Counted from the stretch's first letter, positions 8,886-17,162 are shown. The stretch: DNA of 33,426 nucleotides from CAZDHT01 sp964505325 (GCA_964505325.1 CAZDHT010000027.1:1-33426), one strand, 5' to 3'. Made by a program: numbers and translations. Notes: generated from the sequence alone by a model not told the origin.

Positions 8886-10099
8886 GCTTCCTTGACTTGC
8901 CAGGCCACGATCAAGCCGGAGACGAAGAGGACCACGGCGGTGAGCACGAACGGCGCGCGCAAACCCATCGCTGCCGAGAGGTAGCCCCCGGACAGTGAGC
9001 CGATCCCCCAGCCCAGGCCGGTGATCGAGGCCAGGATCCCATAGGCCTTGCCCAGGTGCTTCTCGTGAATAATCCGCCGGATGATCGCGTTCGCGCTCGG
9101 CATGATCCCCGCCGCGGCGAACCCGAACAATGCCCGCATCACGTAGACCTGCGGGATGTTCGTCGCAAACCGCAGCGCGAGCGTTACCAGTCCCGCCGCC
9201 ATCACGCTCCACGTCAGCAGGTGCTTGTGCCCCCATTTGTCGCCGAACCGTCCCAGGATCCCCGCTGATACCGCCGCCGCCAGGCCCGCCACACCGATGA
9301 TGCGGCCCGTCAGCGCCTTCAGTCCCAACCGTGTCCCCGTCAGCTCCTCCAGGAAGTACGGGAAGATGGGCTGGAAGGACGAGTTGCCGAACCGGACCAG
9401 GAAGAGCGTGAGCAGCGCCGCAAAGAAGCCGGCCGTGCCGAACATCTCGGCGAACGATGCGAACCGGCCCTCGCCGGTCGGTTGCGGGCGCTCGAACTGC
9501 TCCCTCGTGAAGAACGTGATGACCATCGCTCCCAGGAACACGATGCCCGCGGCGCAGAACAGGGCGACCTGGAACCCGATTTTGTCGCCGTGGACCCGTG
9601 CGACCGCGTCGGCGATCTCGCCGCCCAGGAACGGGCCGACCGTTGCCCCGCCGAACACCGCCGCCGACATCATTCCCAGCGCGTAGCCCGACCGCTCGCG
9701 CGGCGTGATGCTCGACACCAGGGCCACGACCGCCGTCGCCGTCCCGGTCAGAATGCCCTGCAGCGCACGCAGCGCCAGCAGGTGGTAGAGGTTCTGGGCG
9801 AACGCCATCAGAAGCAGCACCAGCACGCCGCCGAACATCGCGCGCAGCACCATCGGCTTCCGGCCGTAGCGGTCGGCGACCACCCCCCACAACGGGGCGG
9901 AAAACGCCATCACCAGGCCCGTGATGCCCCGAGTCCAGCCGGCCCATATCCGCAGTTCGGCGCTCGGCAGGTCCGGGTGCAGGGCCATCAGGTAAAGGGG
10001 CAGCAAGGGAACGACGACGAAGAAGCCCGTGATGGACAGAAACTGACCGACAAACGCGCCGTAGAACGTCTTCTTCCAAGGGTCCACGCAGGCATCCAT
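8882..10099 (-). CDS. Major facilitator superfamily transporter
   Basis: A 405-residue membrane protein with about 12 hydrophobic segments and the MFS motif A GVVADRYGRKP between the second and third helices. A similar loop (GRFGDKWGHK) sits in the second half. This is the layout of drug or sugar exporters of the family; the substrate is not evident. The start is set at ATG 10099 (MDACVDPWKKTFYG) because the hydrophobic part begins right after. The frame stays open to 10237, past the promoter, so the upstream part is unlikely to be translated. No clear ribosome site precedes the ATG; a 10-bp hairpin does (10112-10151). Convergent with ald, stops overlapping in CTAA. Confidence 0.85.
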   Translation of the reverse strand: MDACVDPWKKTFYGAFVGQFLSITGFFVVVPLLPLYLMALHPDLPSAELRIWAGWTRGITGLVMAFSAPLWGVVADRYGRKPMVLRAMFGGVLVLLLMAFAQNLYHLLALRALQGILTGTATAVVALVSSITPRERSGYALGMMSAAVFGGATVGPFLGGEIADAVARVHGDKIGFQVALFCAAGIVFLGAMVITFFTREQFERPQPTGEGRFASFAEMFGTAGFFAALLTLFLVRFGNSSFQPIFPYFLEELTGTRLGLKALTGRIIGVAGLAAAVSAGILGRFGDKWGHKHLLTWSVMAAGLVTLALRFATNIPQVYVMRALFGFAAAGIMPSANAIIRRIIHEKHLGKAYGILASITGLGWGIGSLSGGYLSAAMGLRAPFVLTAVVLFVSGLIVAWQVKEA

Positions 10100-10111
10100 T
10101 AGAACAACAAC

Positions 10112-10151
10112 GGCGAGCGAGACCTCGGCTCCACCGGGCACCTCGCTCGCC
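10112..10151 (-). promoter_or_regulatory. Leader hairpin before the MFS start
   Basis: GGCGAGCGAG (10112-10121) and CTCGCTCGCC (10142-10151) form a perfect 10-bp GC-rich stem with a 20-nt loop, inside the predicted leader and ending 12 nt before the ATG. It could control translation or early termination; no known riboswitch is recognised. Confidence 0.5.
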
Positions 10152-10174
10152 AGGAAACGTTTGCCGACGGGCCG

Positions 10175-10203
10175 ATTATAGCGGCCCCGTCCGAGCCACG
10201 CAA
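10175..10203 (-). promoter_or_regulatory. Sigma-70-like promoter for the MFS gene
   Basis: On the minus strand TTGCGT (10198-10203), 17-nt spacer, TATAAT (10175-10180). Predicted leader is about 70 nt. Confidence 0.6.
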
Positions 10204-10230
10204 CGGACAGCCGCACAGCGGCTTCGCGGA

Positions 10231-10259
10231 TTGACAACGGCGCGTTCGTGACCTACCAT
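10231..10259 (+). promoter_or_regulatory. Sigma-70-like promoter, probably leaderless, for the heparinase-like gene
   Basis: TTGACA (10231-10236), 17-nt spacer, TACCAT (10254-10259). The -10 box overlaps the first possible ATG (10258), and transcription would begin at about 10266-10267, exactly at the second ATG. Confidence 0.55.
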
Positions 10260-10266
10260 GCCCCCC

Positions 10267-12399
10267 ATGGCTTCAGGCCCGTTCAGCAAGTCCGTGGTCG
10301 CGCTGCTCATCTGTCTGGCTGCGAACGTGTCCGGCGCCGCCGCGGTCCGCGCGGGCCACCCGCGCATCTACGTGCGGCCCGACGACCTGCCCGCGCTGCG
10401 AAAGAAATGCTCCGGCCCGCTTCGCGACGTCTTTCGCGCCATGGACAAGGCCGCGTGGATCCTGAAGCAACCGGCCAAGCCTGGCTGGGCCGACTGCAGC
10501 AACGTCGGCTATCCCGCCTTCAAGTATCTCATCACCGGTCAGCGCCAGTATCTGGCGAAGACGAAGGAGTTCCTCGACGTCCTCGTCGCCAGCCCACCGA
10601 AGAACCAGTACCTCACGCCCGAATGGATCCGCGCCGGCTGCATGGCCGCAGACTGGATCTGGAACGACCTGACGCCTGCAGAGCGCACGAAGTACGGCCG
10701 GGCGCTCCTCGGGATGGCCGAGTGGATGCTCAGCAAGGTCTGGCGGCACAGTGACTTCTGCAACCACTTTGTGAACGAACACCTCGCCGTGCTGTACGTC
10801 GCCGTGTTGCTGGACGGCGAGGACATCGAACGGGCCCGCGTTGCGAAGTTGATGAAGACCGGCCGTGGGTATCTGCTCGATCACGCCGTGCCCGCGGCCG
10901 ACGAGATCGCCGGTGAACTCAACCGCCAGGAGTGGGCGGCCACGCCGCCTTATCTGAGTTACCTCGCCCAGCCGCCCGAGCCGAAACAGCGCGGGCCGTA
11001 CTTTGTCGGCGGGCAGGCGGAGGGGTTCTCGTACAACGACTGGGGCTACGCGCGGCCCCTCGTGCTGACGTGCGAGATGTGGCGCGTCGCCACCGGCCAG
11101 GACCTCTTCAAGAATTCGTCGTTCTTCCGCGGCCAGAGCGTCTGGCACGCCTACGGCCTGCGGCCGGACACCGGGACGTTCGCACGCAGTGAGGACTGCC
11201 CCTCCGGCTACAAGCCCGGCGGGAATCTCAAGACGTTCATGCACATCCTGGCCGCGCGCCTGAACGACCCGCTGGCCGAATGGCTGGCGCAGAAGCATCA
11301 GTCGCGCTACGTCCAGCAGGGCTGGAAGGAGATCCTCTGGCGGAACCCAAAGCTCAAGGCCAAGTCGCCGAAAGAGTTCGGCCTCCCGCTCGCCGGCTGC
11401 TTCCCCAAGCTGGGCCACGTCTACTTCCGCTCCGCCTGGGGAGCGAAGGGAGCAGCATTCGCGCTGTTCCAGTGCGGGCCGTTCTATGCGGGGCATCAGC
11501 ACCTGGACAACAACACGTTCGTGATCCACAAGCTCGGCTCGCTTGCCATCGACAGCGGCACAAATGACTACACCTCGCACCGCGCCAACTACTACTGCCG
11601 CACGGTCGCGCACAACGGCGTCCTCGTCTTTGACCCGAAAGAAACGTTCAGTGCCCGCGTGTGGGGCGGCAAAGGAACGGGCGGCAGTAACGACGGCGGC
11701 CAGATGCGCGCCTCGGGGCTCTCGCGGACGGGGCAGTGGAAGCCCGGTTGTCCGTCCGACGTCGGCCGCATCGTCCGGTTCGTCAACGGGAAGCACTTCG
11801 CCATGTGCGTCGGCGACGCGACGCGCTCCTACTCGCCGAAAAAGGTCCGCAAGGCGCTGCGGACGTTCTACCACCTGCGGCCGGATCCCGCCGACGCCGG
11901 CGGCGCCGACTCGTTCGTCGTCTTCGACGACGTGCAGGTCGTCCGGCAGGGCCTGACCGCGACGTGGGTGGTTCATAGCATCGAGAAACCGTCCTTCGAT
12001 CTGGCCAGGTTTGTGATTACGCACATGGACGGCAAGCTGTTGGGCGAGGTCATCCTGCCGCGCCAGCCGGAGCTCCGGCTGGTCGGCGGCGCGGGCAAGG
12101 GGTCGTTCGTCAACGGGAAGGACTATCCGCCCGTCGAGAAGAAGCCCGACCCGGAGGCCGGCGGCTGGCGTATCGAGTTCCCGTTCAAGACGACCGCGCT
12201 GGTGGTGCTGACCGCGGTGAACAAACCGTCGAAGCTCACGCGCCCGCCGATCACGTGGCGCGCGTCGTGGCGCCACTCGCCGCCCGGGTTCGGGGTCAAG
12301 ATCGGCCAACTGCACTTCGACTTCGCCGGCGAGGTGGGCAAGGCTCTCCCGCCGCTCCGGGTCTACCGCGACGGCAAGATCGTCGAAAGCGCCGAGTGA
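10267..12399 (+). CDS. Secreted heparinase II/III-like polysaccharide lyase
   Basis: A 710-residue exported protein from ATG 10267 (an in-frame ATG at 10258 lies inside the -10 box). The signal peptide has the core VVALLICLAANVSGAAA. The mature part opens with HPRIYVRPDDLPALRKK, the usual start of heparinase II/III and alginate-lyase-like proteins. An alpha/alpha-toroid follows to about residue 370, then the C-terminal beta-sandwich with GHQHLDNNTFVIHKLGSLAIDSG (His410, His412, Asp414), the hallmark segment of this lyase class. Members cleave uronic-acid polysaccharides by beta-elimination; the substrate here is unknown. No ribosome site is visible, in line with leaderless expression. Its stop codon is partly formed by the terminal repeat of the element at 12398-12664. 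Confidence 0.85.
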   Translation: MASGPFSKSVVALLICLAANVSGAAAVRAGHPRIYVRPDDLPALRKKCSGPLRDVFRAMDKAAWILKQPAKPGWADCSNVGYPAFKYLITGQRQYLAKTKEFLDVLVASPPKNQYLTPEWIRAGCMAADWIWNDLTPAERTKYGRALLGMAEWMLSKVWRHSDFCNHFVNEHLAVLYVAVLLDGEDIERARVAKLMKTGRGYLLDHAVPAADEIAGELNRQEWAATPPYLSYLAQPPEPKQRGPYFVGGQAEGFSYNDWGYARPLVLTCEMWRVATGQDLFKNSSFFRGQSVWHAYGLRPDTGTFARSEDCPSGYKPGGNLKTFMHILAARLNDPLAEWLAQKHQSRYVQQGWKEILWRNPKLKAKSPKEFGLPLAGCFPKLGHVYFRSAWGAKGAAFALFQCGPFYAGHQHLDNNTFVIHKLGSLAIDSGTNDYTSHRANYYCRTVAHNGVLVFDPKETFSARVWGGKGTGGSNDGGQMRASGLSRTGQWKPGCPSDVGRIVRFVNGKHFAMCVGDATRSYSPKKVRKALRTFYHLRPDPADAGGADSFVVFDDVQVVRQGLTATWVVHSIEKPSFDLARFVITHMDGKLLGEVILPRQPELRLVGGAGKGSFVNGKDYPPVEKKPDPEAGGWRIEFPFKTTALVVLTAVNKPSKLTRPPITWRASWRHSPPGFGVKIGQLHFDFAGEVGKALPPLRVYRDGKIVESAE

Positions 12400-12664
12400 T
12401 CCCGTAACACTTCAGGCAAGTGAAAAGGCCCTTTCCCGTTGACTTCCGGATAAGCCCCGAAGGGGCGCAATTCGACAGCCTGGGGCAACGCCCCAGGAGC
12501 CAGGAACCGATTACCGTGGAGCCCTGAAGGGGCGTCACGTCTCGGTTTCGCCCTTACAGGGCTTGGGTTCGATTCATTACAGTTTCCCAGGGCGTTGCCC
12601 TGGGCTGTCGAATGTTGCCCTTTCAGGGCACAGTCTTTTGACTTGGCTGAACTGTTACAGGATC
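12398..12664. repeat. MITE-like element with 30-bp inverted ends and inner REP hairpins
   Basis: The outer arms 12398-12427 and 12635-12664 are inverted copies matching at 26 of 30 positions. Inside are hairpins of the two kinds found around the transposase at 18620: a CCCTGAAAGGGC type (12452-12467, 12520-12532, 12552-12567, 12616-12629) and a CAGGGCAACGCCCTG type (about 12480-12496 and 12588-12604). The whole is roughly symmetric about its centre. It fills the complete gap between two convergent genes and probably acts as a two-way terminator. Likely moved in trans by a RAYT transposase; that is inference. Confidence 0.7.
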
Positions 12665-12665
12665 T

Positions 12666-14051
12666 TTATGCAAACGGCTTGAGCGCCGGCTCCGGTGCGT
12701 CGATCTCCTCCAGCCAGCCCACCAGCTTCGCGTGCAGGCCGTCGCACACGTCGGCGTGGTCGGCGGCGACGTTGTCCTCGGCGAGCGGGTCGGCTTCGAT
12801 GTCGTACAGCTCTCGCTCGCCCTCCGCGCCGATGGGCGCGTACGCCCACTTCTCCGTGTAGACGACGGGTGTGGTTGCCTTCGTCGGCAGCGTGTCGTAG
12901 TCGAGCTTGCCGAACGAGGCCGAGATGGCGAAGTCGCGGACCGGCGCCTGCTCGTCGCCGCGGAGCATCGGCGCGAAGGACGTGCCATGAAATGGCTCGG
13001 GCGGCTCGACCGCGACGCCCGCCAGCTCGAACAACGTCGGCGCGATGTCCGGCGGCTGGAGCAGCGCGTCAACGGTCCGGCCGCCTTCCAGCCCCGGCGC
13101 GGCGACCATCAGCGGGATGTGCGCCACCTCCGGATAGATCGGCCAGAACCGGTCGTCGGCCTCGTTGATGTTCGACTTGCCCGACCGCGCGTGCTCGCCG
13201 ATGCTGAACCCGTGGTCGGCGGTGAACACGACGATCGAGTCGTCCCACAGCGCGAGGTCGTCGATCTTCTGAAGGACGCGGCCCGCCCAGCGGTCGACCA
13301 GTTCGGCCTCGGCGCAGTAGTGGGCGCGCAGGTTGCGCAGCTCCGCGTCGGTGTAGTCGCTCGACCGGCCGTAGTTCGGATGCAGCATCGGCGGCCCGGC
13401 ATAGTCGGGGTCGTACTTCTTGACCATGTACTCCGGCGGGTCCCACGGTTCGTGCGGGTCGAAGAAGTCGACCCACAGGAAGAACGGGTGGTGCTGGTAG
13501 TTCTCTTCCAGCCACTCCATCGCCAGCATCGCGGTCTTCGGTGGGAAGCGGTCGATCTCGCGGTACCAGAACGGATTGATCCACTTCGAGATGTCGACGA
13601 GTCCGTGGTCGCCCATCTTCTTGGTCAGGCGGGTCTTCTCGCGCGGCATCGCCGCCGTGATGGGGCGGTTCATTCGCGTGAAGAACACGTCGCCCTCCTG
13701 GCCGCGGGTCTGGACGGCGGCGTCGAAGCCGAACTGGAACCCGGCGTTGAACAGGTGGGGGCAATCGCAGATGAGCTGCGAGACGTAGTCCGCGTCTTTG
13801 AGCATCACCGGCAGGTGGTTCTCGCCGCTCTTACGCCGGTCCTGCCACGGGTACCACGGCCAGCCGTATCGCCCGGTGGTCAGGTCCGTCCGGTGCGGGA
13901 TGGTCGGGAAGCTCGACACCCACAGGTTGTCGAGACTGACCGCGCGTTCGGCGAACTTGTCCAGCTCCGGCGTCCGCACCGGCAGCCACGTCGCGCGGTC
14001 GAACAGGTTGTCGTACCGAAACGTGTCCGAGATGATCAGGATGATGTTCAA
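12666..14051 (-). CDS. Sulfatase-fold hydrolase with Thr in place of the formylglycine Cys
   Basis: A 461-residue alkaline-phosphatase-superfamily protein. Residues 1-16 (MNIILIISDTFRYDNL), WVDFFDPHEPWDPP near 205 and VFTADHGFSIGEHAR near 300 give the metal-binding frame of sulfatases and phosphonate monoester hydrolases. At the activation site, where a sulfatase has C-x-P-S/A-R, it reads T50-I-P-H-R followed by TDLTTG. The Cys that becomes formylglycine is therefore missing and Thr would be the nucleophile, as in phosphodiesterase members of the superfamily. The start is TTG 14051 with AAAGGAG 8 nt upstream. No signal peptide. It could hydrolyse a phosphodiester or phosphonate rather than a sulfate ester, or be a non-classical sulfatase; sequence alone cannot decide. 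Confidence 0.85.
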   Translation of the reverse strand: MNIILIISDTFRYDNLFDRATWLPVRTPELDKFAERAVSLDNLWVSSFPTIPHRTDLTTGRYGWPWYPWQDRRKSGENHLPVMLKDADYVSQLICDCPHLFNAGFQFGFDAAVQTRGQEGDVFFTRMNRPITAAMPREKTRLTKKMGDHGLVDISKWINPFWYREIDRFPPKTAMLAMEWLEENYQHHPFFLWVDFFDPHEPWDPPEYMVKKYDPDYAGPPMLHPNYGRSSDYTDAELRNLRAHYCAEAELVDRWAGRVLQKIDDLALWDDSIVVFTADHGFSIGEHARSGKSNINEADDRFWPIYPEVAHIPLMVAAPGLEGGRTVDALLQPPDIAPTLFELAGVAVEPPEPFHGTSFAPMLRGDEQAPVRDFAISASFGKLDYDTLPTKATTPVVYTEKWAYAPIGAEGERELYDIEADPLAEDNVAADHADVCDGLHAKLVGWLEEIDAPEPALKPFA

Positions 14052-14089
14052 TGCACGCTCCTTTCGTCGAAGGCCGGGTGATTGTGAGC

Positions 14090-14117
14090 ATTATAGCCTT
14101 CGGCCGGCGGCTGTAAA
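14090..14117 (-). promoter_or_regulatory. Sigma-70-like promoter for the Thr-type sulfatase
   Basis: On the minus strand TTTACA (14112-14117), 16-nt spacer, TATAAT (14090-14095), predicted leader about 30 nt. Divergent from the promoter at 14131-14159, with 13 nt between the -35 boxes. Confidence 0.6.
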
Positions 14118-14130
14118 GCGATGCCGGCGC

Positions 14131-14159
14131 TTGACCGGCGGCCGGCTGTGTGATAGAAC
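14131..14159 (+). promoter_or_regulatory. Sigma-70-like promoter for the gene at 14212
   Basis: TTGACC (14131-14136), 17-nt spacer, TAGAAC (14154-14159), leader about 45 nt. Confidence 0.55.
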
Positions 14160-14211
14160 GCCCTTCGGCGAGCGAGGCGGCCTTGCATCTGGAGCAGTGT
14201 GGGAGCTACGC

Positions 14212-16134
14212 ATGAAGCGCCAAACCAAGGTCCTTGTTGGTTTGCTCATCGTCCTTGTTCTGGCTCTCTGCCTGTATGGTCTGTACTGGCGCGCGGGGCG
14301 CTACGTCACGACGGAATGGACGGAGTACGGGGAGCCGCCCGCGCGGGACGACCTGAAGCTGGTCGATGATCGGCTGGAGGACAAGAACCCGGCGTTCGAC
14401 GAGGACTTGGTGGACAGCCGTCCGCTCGGCGACTGGGAGGTGAACCAGAGCGCCGCGGTTATCGAGCTGGACTGCCCGACGATCAAGCCCGACGTCGAGG
14501 CGGCAATGCTCGTGCTCCGGCCCTCGTACGCCCAGGTGGTGAAGGCTGCGGCGGAGCACGGGCTCGAACTGCTGCCGAGCACGAACCTGATCGATGGTGC
14601 GGCGAAACAGTTCGACGACGGCCTGTACGCGGCGCTCGATCTCGCATGTTATCAGGGGAAGCTGGGTGTTGCCCCCGCCGCACCGGACTTCGTCAAGGCG
14701 GTGTTCGATAAGCTCCCGGCCGCGAGCGCGGCGCGGCCGTTCCTCGCCGCCGCACTCGAGCTGGCCGGCAGGAACGTTCCTCTCAAGCCGAACCAGGAAG
14801 CGAGGAAAGCGCGCCTCCTCGCTGAGTTCCGACGTGATGAGGCGCGGAGCAAGCCCATTTCGTTCTACAACTGGACGCCCGAGCTTCAGCAGGTCTGGCG
14901 GTTCTATCGGTTCCTTCAGCGCGAATTCCAGAAGGACCTCCGCATTCCGCGCGCCGTCGCCGCCGTCCTCAAGGACAATCCAGGCCTGCGGAAGGACTAC
15001 CGCGCCGTCAACGGGTTCTACGGCCGCCTGACCAATCCGGTCATCTGCCTGCCGGTGGACGCGCTGATCGGCTGGGACGGGACCCTGCGCGAGTTGGCGA
15101 AGAAGCGCGGCGCGCGCCGGGCGACGGTCGCGGTCTTTCCGCCGTCGACCAGCCGCGAGACCGAGTTGTTCGACCGGCTGTTCCCGCTCGGCGTGCCCCC
15201 GCACGTGAACCTGATGGTCGAGCTGATCCGCCGCATCCGCTCGGGCGAGGTGAAGCTTGAGCCCGGAGAGAAGGACGGATGGTACCAGTACCAGGTGTTC
15301 GCGCTGGAGACGATGCTGCTGCCGTCGAAAGGGGAAGAGAGGAAGAAGCTGCTCTTGACCGCGCGGTACAAGAAGCGGCTGGTCGAGGCGTTCAAGGCGC
15401 TGATCACCAAGCGGCGCGAGACCCACGCGCGGTCGCTGGGGCCGCCGAAGTCGGCCATGGCGAAGCCGCTTGGCGAGAAGGCGGTTCGTCCCAGGCTGCG
15501 CCTCGAGCCGTCCGCGACGTTCTACCTTCACACGGCCCGGGGCTATGCCTTCCTCCAGAACTTCCTGCTGACGACGGTGGGTAAGGGCCGGCTGGCGGCG
15601 TTGCACGGTCTCCGGAAGGGCGGCCGGCGCGAGCCGGACGTGGCCGAGGAGCTCGACGCCATACGGACACGCTTCTACGGCTTCTACCTCGTCGCCTGCG
15701 AGGACATCGGCATGCGGCCGAGGCTCCTTAAGGACGAACCGGTTGACCGGCCCGCCGCCAAGAAGGCGGCGCTCGACTGGCTGGAGAAGATCAACAGCGA
15801 CCCGGACCTGGCGCTCGATACCCGGGTCTCGCTGCCGATCTTCCTGGGCGTGGTGCGCGGCAAGACGCGGTGCTGGGGGACGCTCGGCGTGCGGCTCGCC
15901 CATCTGAACGCATCGTACGTCCGCCCGCCCAAGGTGCGGCCGAAGGGCAAGGGCGGCGAATGGCAGGAGGCCGAATATTACCAACTGGGCAACAGCCGCT
16001 ACGTGATCCCCGTGGACGAGTTCGCCGAGTTCGAGTTGCCTGGCTCGTCGGCGCTGACCCGGGCCGAGCTCCGCGCCATCTGCGACCGACACAAAACGAA
16101 GGACAAGATCATCCAGGCGCTCGGCGGAGAATAG
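14212..16134 (+). CDS. Membrane-anchored protein of unknown function
   Basis: I do not recognise this 640-residue protein. The ATG at 14212 has GGGAG 6-7 nt upstream; the frame is open further upstream only across the divergent gene. Residues 7-26 (VLVGLLIVLVLALCLYGLYW) are a single N-terminal transmembrane anchor or uncleaved signal, with a short basic start, so the bulk should face outward. The outer part is soluble, helix-rich and basic, with WTPELQQVWRFYRFLQREFQKD near 225-245 and TARGYAFLQNFLLTTVGKGR near 445. No catalytic motif is evident. It lies alone between a divergent sulfatase and a convergent TIM-barrel gene, so it is probably transcribed as a single gene. Confidence 0.85.
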   Translation: MKRQTKVLVGLLIVLVLALCLYGLYWRAGRYVTTEWTEYGEPPARDDLKLVDDRLEDKNPAFDEDLVDSRPLGDWEVNQSAAVIELDCPTIKPDVEAAMLVLRPSYAQVVKAAAEHGLELLPSTNLIDGAAKQFDDGLYAALDLACYQGKLGVAPAAPDFVKAVFDKLPAASAARPFLAAALELAGRNVPLKPNQEARKARLLAEFRRDEARSKPISFYNWTPELQQVWRFYRFLQREFQKDLRIPRAVAAVLKDNPGLRKDYRAVNGFYGRLTNPVICLPVDALIGWDGTLRELAKKRGARRATVAVFPPSTSRETELFDRLFPLGVPPHVNLMVELIRRIRSGEVKLEPGEKDGWYQYQVFALETMLLPSKGEERKKLLLTARYKKRLVEAFKALITKRRETHARSLGPPKSAMAKPLGEKAVRPRLRLEPSATFYLHTARGYAFLQNFLLTTVGKGRLAALHGLRKGGRREPDVAEELDAIRTRFYGFYLVACEDIGMRPRLLKDEPVDRPAAKKAALDWLEKINSDPDLALDTRVSLPIFLGVVRGKTRCWGTLGVRLAHLNASYVRPPKVRPKGKGGEWQEAEYYQLGNSRYVIPVDEFAEFELPGSSALTRAELRAICDRHKTKDKIIQALGGE

Positions 16135-16170
16135 ACGGGCGACCGCGACCCCGTGCTCGAAGGACGCCTG

Positions 16171-16977
16171 TCAGCCGGCGTCGGACCGTCGCGCCCATGC
16201 CTCTCCGAACAAGCGGACATCCTCGGCGAGCATGTCCGGCTTGTCCCTGGTGAAGACGCCCACGCAGACGGCGTCGGTGGGGCGCATCGCTCGGGCGGCG
16301 AAGCCGAGCGCCTCGGCGGGGTCGTTCCGGCCCGCGGCCATCACCTTGTAGTGGATGGCGGGCTTTGAGAGGCCGCGGATTGTCTCCGCCATGCGTTGCC
16401 GGTCGGCGTCGTGGAACCACTCGGCCATTCCGCTCTGGAGTTCGGCGCTCTTGTCGCGGTGGGCGGCGTTGTAGTAGCTGCACATGTAGAAGTCGAGGTC
16501 GAGGTTCTCCTCGGCCCACGTGTGGACGTCGGGATTGTGCCCGGCGATGCCGACCGGCAGCCCGGCCTCGCGCATGCGCTCGATGCCCTTGAGCGGATCG
16601 TCGAAGTCGTCGTTGGCGAAGGCATGATCCATCACCCCGCCGTGGATGAAGACGGCGCCGGCGCCGCCGTCGATAGCCATCCGCGCCACCTTTTCCGTGG
16701 GCCCGACGCCGGGGCAGGTCTGGGCGATCCATTTCAGAGCGCCGCCTTCGTCCCTGTATTCCATCAGGGTGCGGATGATGTGGTTGTCGGCGCGGGCCAC
16801 GAGCGCCGTGATGCCCAGCGCCTCCGCCTGCCGCAGCGTCTCCTTGATCCTGGCGACGGTGTAGTAGTGCACCATCTCGGCGCTGGCCTCGGGTGTCTGG
16901 TGCGCGAACCCACTGAACGGGTTTGAGCCCAGGAGGAACCGGCTGACTTCCAGCGATCCAAGCGTGACGGTGTCCAC
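16171..16977 (-). CDS. TIM-barrel protein related to aldo/keto reductases
   Basis: A 268-residue protein. The start is GTG 16977, with GGAGG 6 nt upstream; the frame extends to 17031 but that part lies over the promoter. The opening VTLGSLEVSRFLLGSNPFSGF resembles the first strand of aldo/keto reductases, and strand-helix alternation follows (LGITALVARADNH, GAGAVFIHGG, LPVGIAGHNPDVH, AIHYKVMAAGR), which fits a TIM barrel. The usual AKR Asp-Tyr-Lys-His set is not evident, so it may be an isomerase or aldolase-like enzyme, or a non-oxidising relative. Divergent from GH4, so a role in sugar use is plausible but only inferred from place. Ends 36 nt from the convergent gene at 14212. Confidence 0.7.
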   Translation of the reverse strand: MDTVTLGSLEVSRFLLGSNPFSGFAHQTPEASAEMVHYYTVARIKETLRQAEALGITALVARADNHIIRTLMEYRDEGGALKWIAQTCPGVGPTEKVARMAIDGGAGAVFIHGGVMDHAFANDDFDDPLKGIERMREAGLPVGIAGHNPDVHTWAEENLDLDFYMCSYYNAAHRDKSAELQSGMAEWFHDADRQRMAETIRGLSKPAIHYKVMAAGRNDPAEALGFAARAMRPTDAVCVGVFTRDKPDMLAEDVRLFGEAWARRSDAG

Positions 16978-17011
16978 GTTCGCCTCCGAGTTCCGTTGCC
17001 CCGGCCGGCCA

Positions 17012-17038
17012 ATTGTACACGGGAATGCCAAATGTCAA
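17012..17038 (-). promoter_or_regulatory. Promoter in left arm of inverted repeat, for the TIM-barrel gene
   Basis: On the minus strand TTGACA (17033-17038), 15-nt spacer, TACAAT (17012-17017). The -35 box is part of the repeat arm. Mirror image of the promoter at 17134-17162. Confidence 0.5.
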
Positions 17039-17150
17039 AACCCCAATGTCAATTCAAGCCCAAAGGCGAAAGCTCAAACAGGTGTCGGCGTTGCGCCCTT
17101 TTCGCCATTTGGCCTTGGGATTTGACTTGGCATTTGTCATTTGGCATTTC
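17021..17150. repeat. Imperfect inverted repeat built of AATGCCAAATG-like words
   Basis: Arms 17021-17071 and 17100-17150, about 50 nt each, pair imperfectly around a 28-nt centre; the outer 16 nt (ATGCCAAATG-type) match almost perfectly. Each arm is made of short A-rich words (AATGCCAA, ATGTCAA, AAGCCCAA). Both arms end in a -35 box that points outward. Confidence 0.7.
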
Positions 17151-17162
17151 CGCCGGTACACT
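17134..17162 (+). promoter_or_regulatory. Promoter in right arm of inverted repeat, for GH4
   Basis: TTGTCA (17134-17139), 17-nt spacer, TACACT (17157-17162), leader about 36 nt before ATG 17205. Confidence 0.5.
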
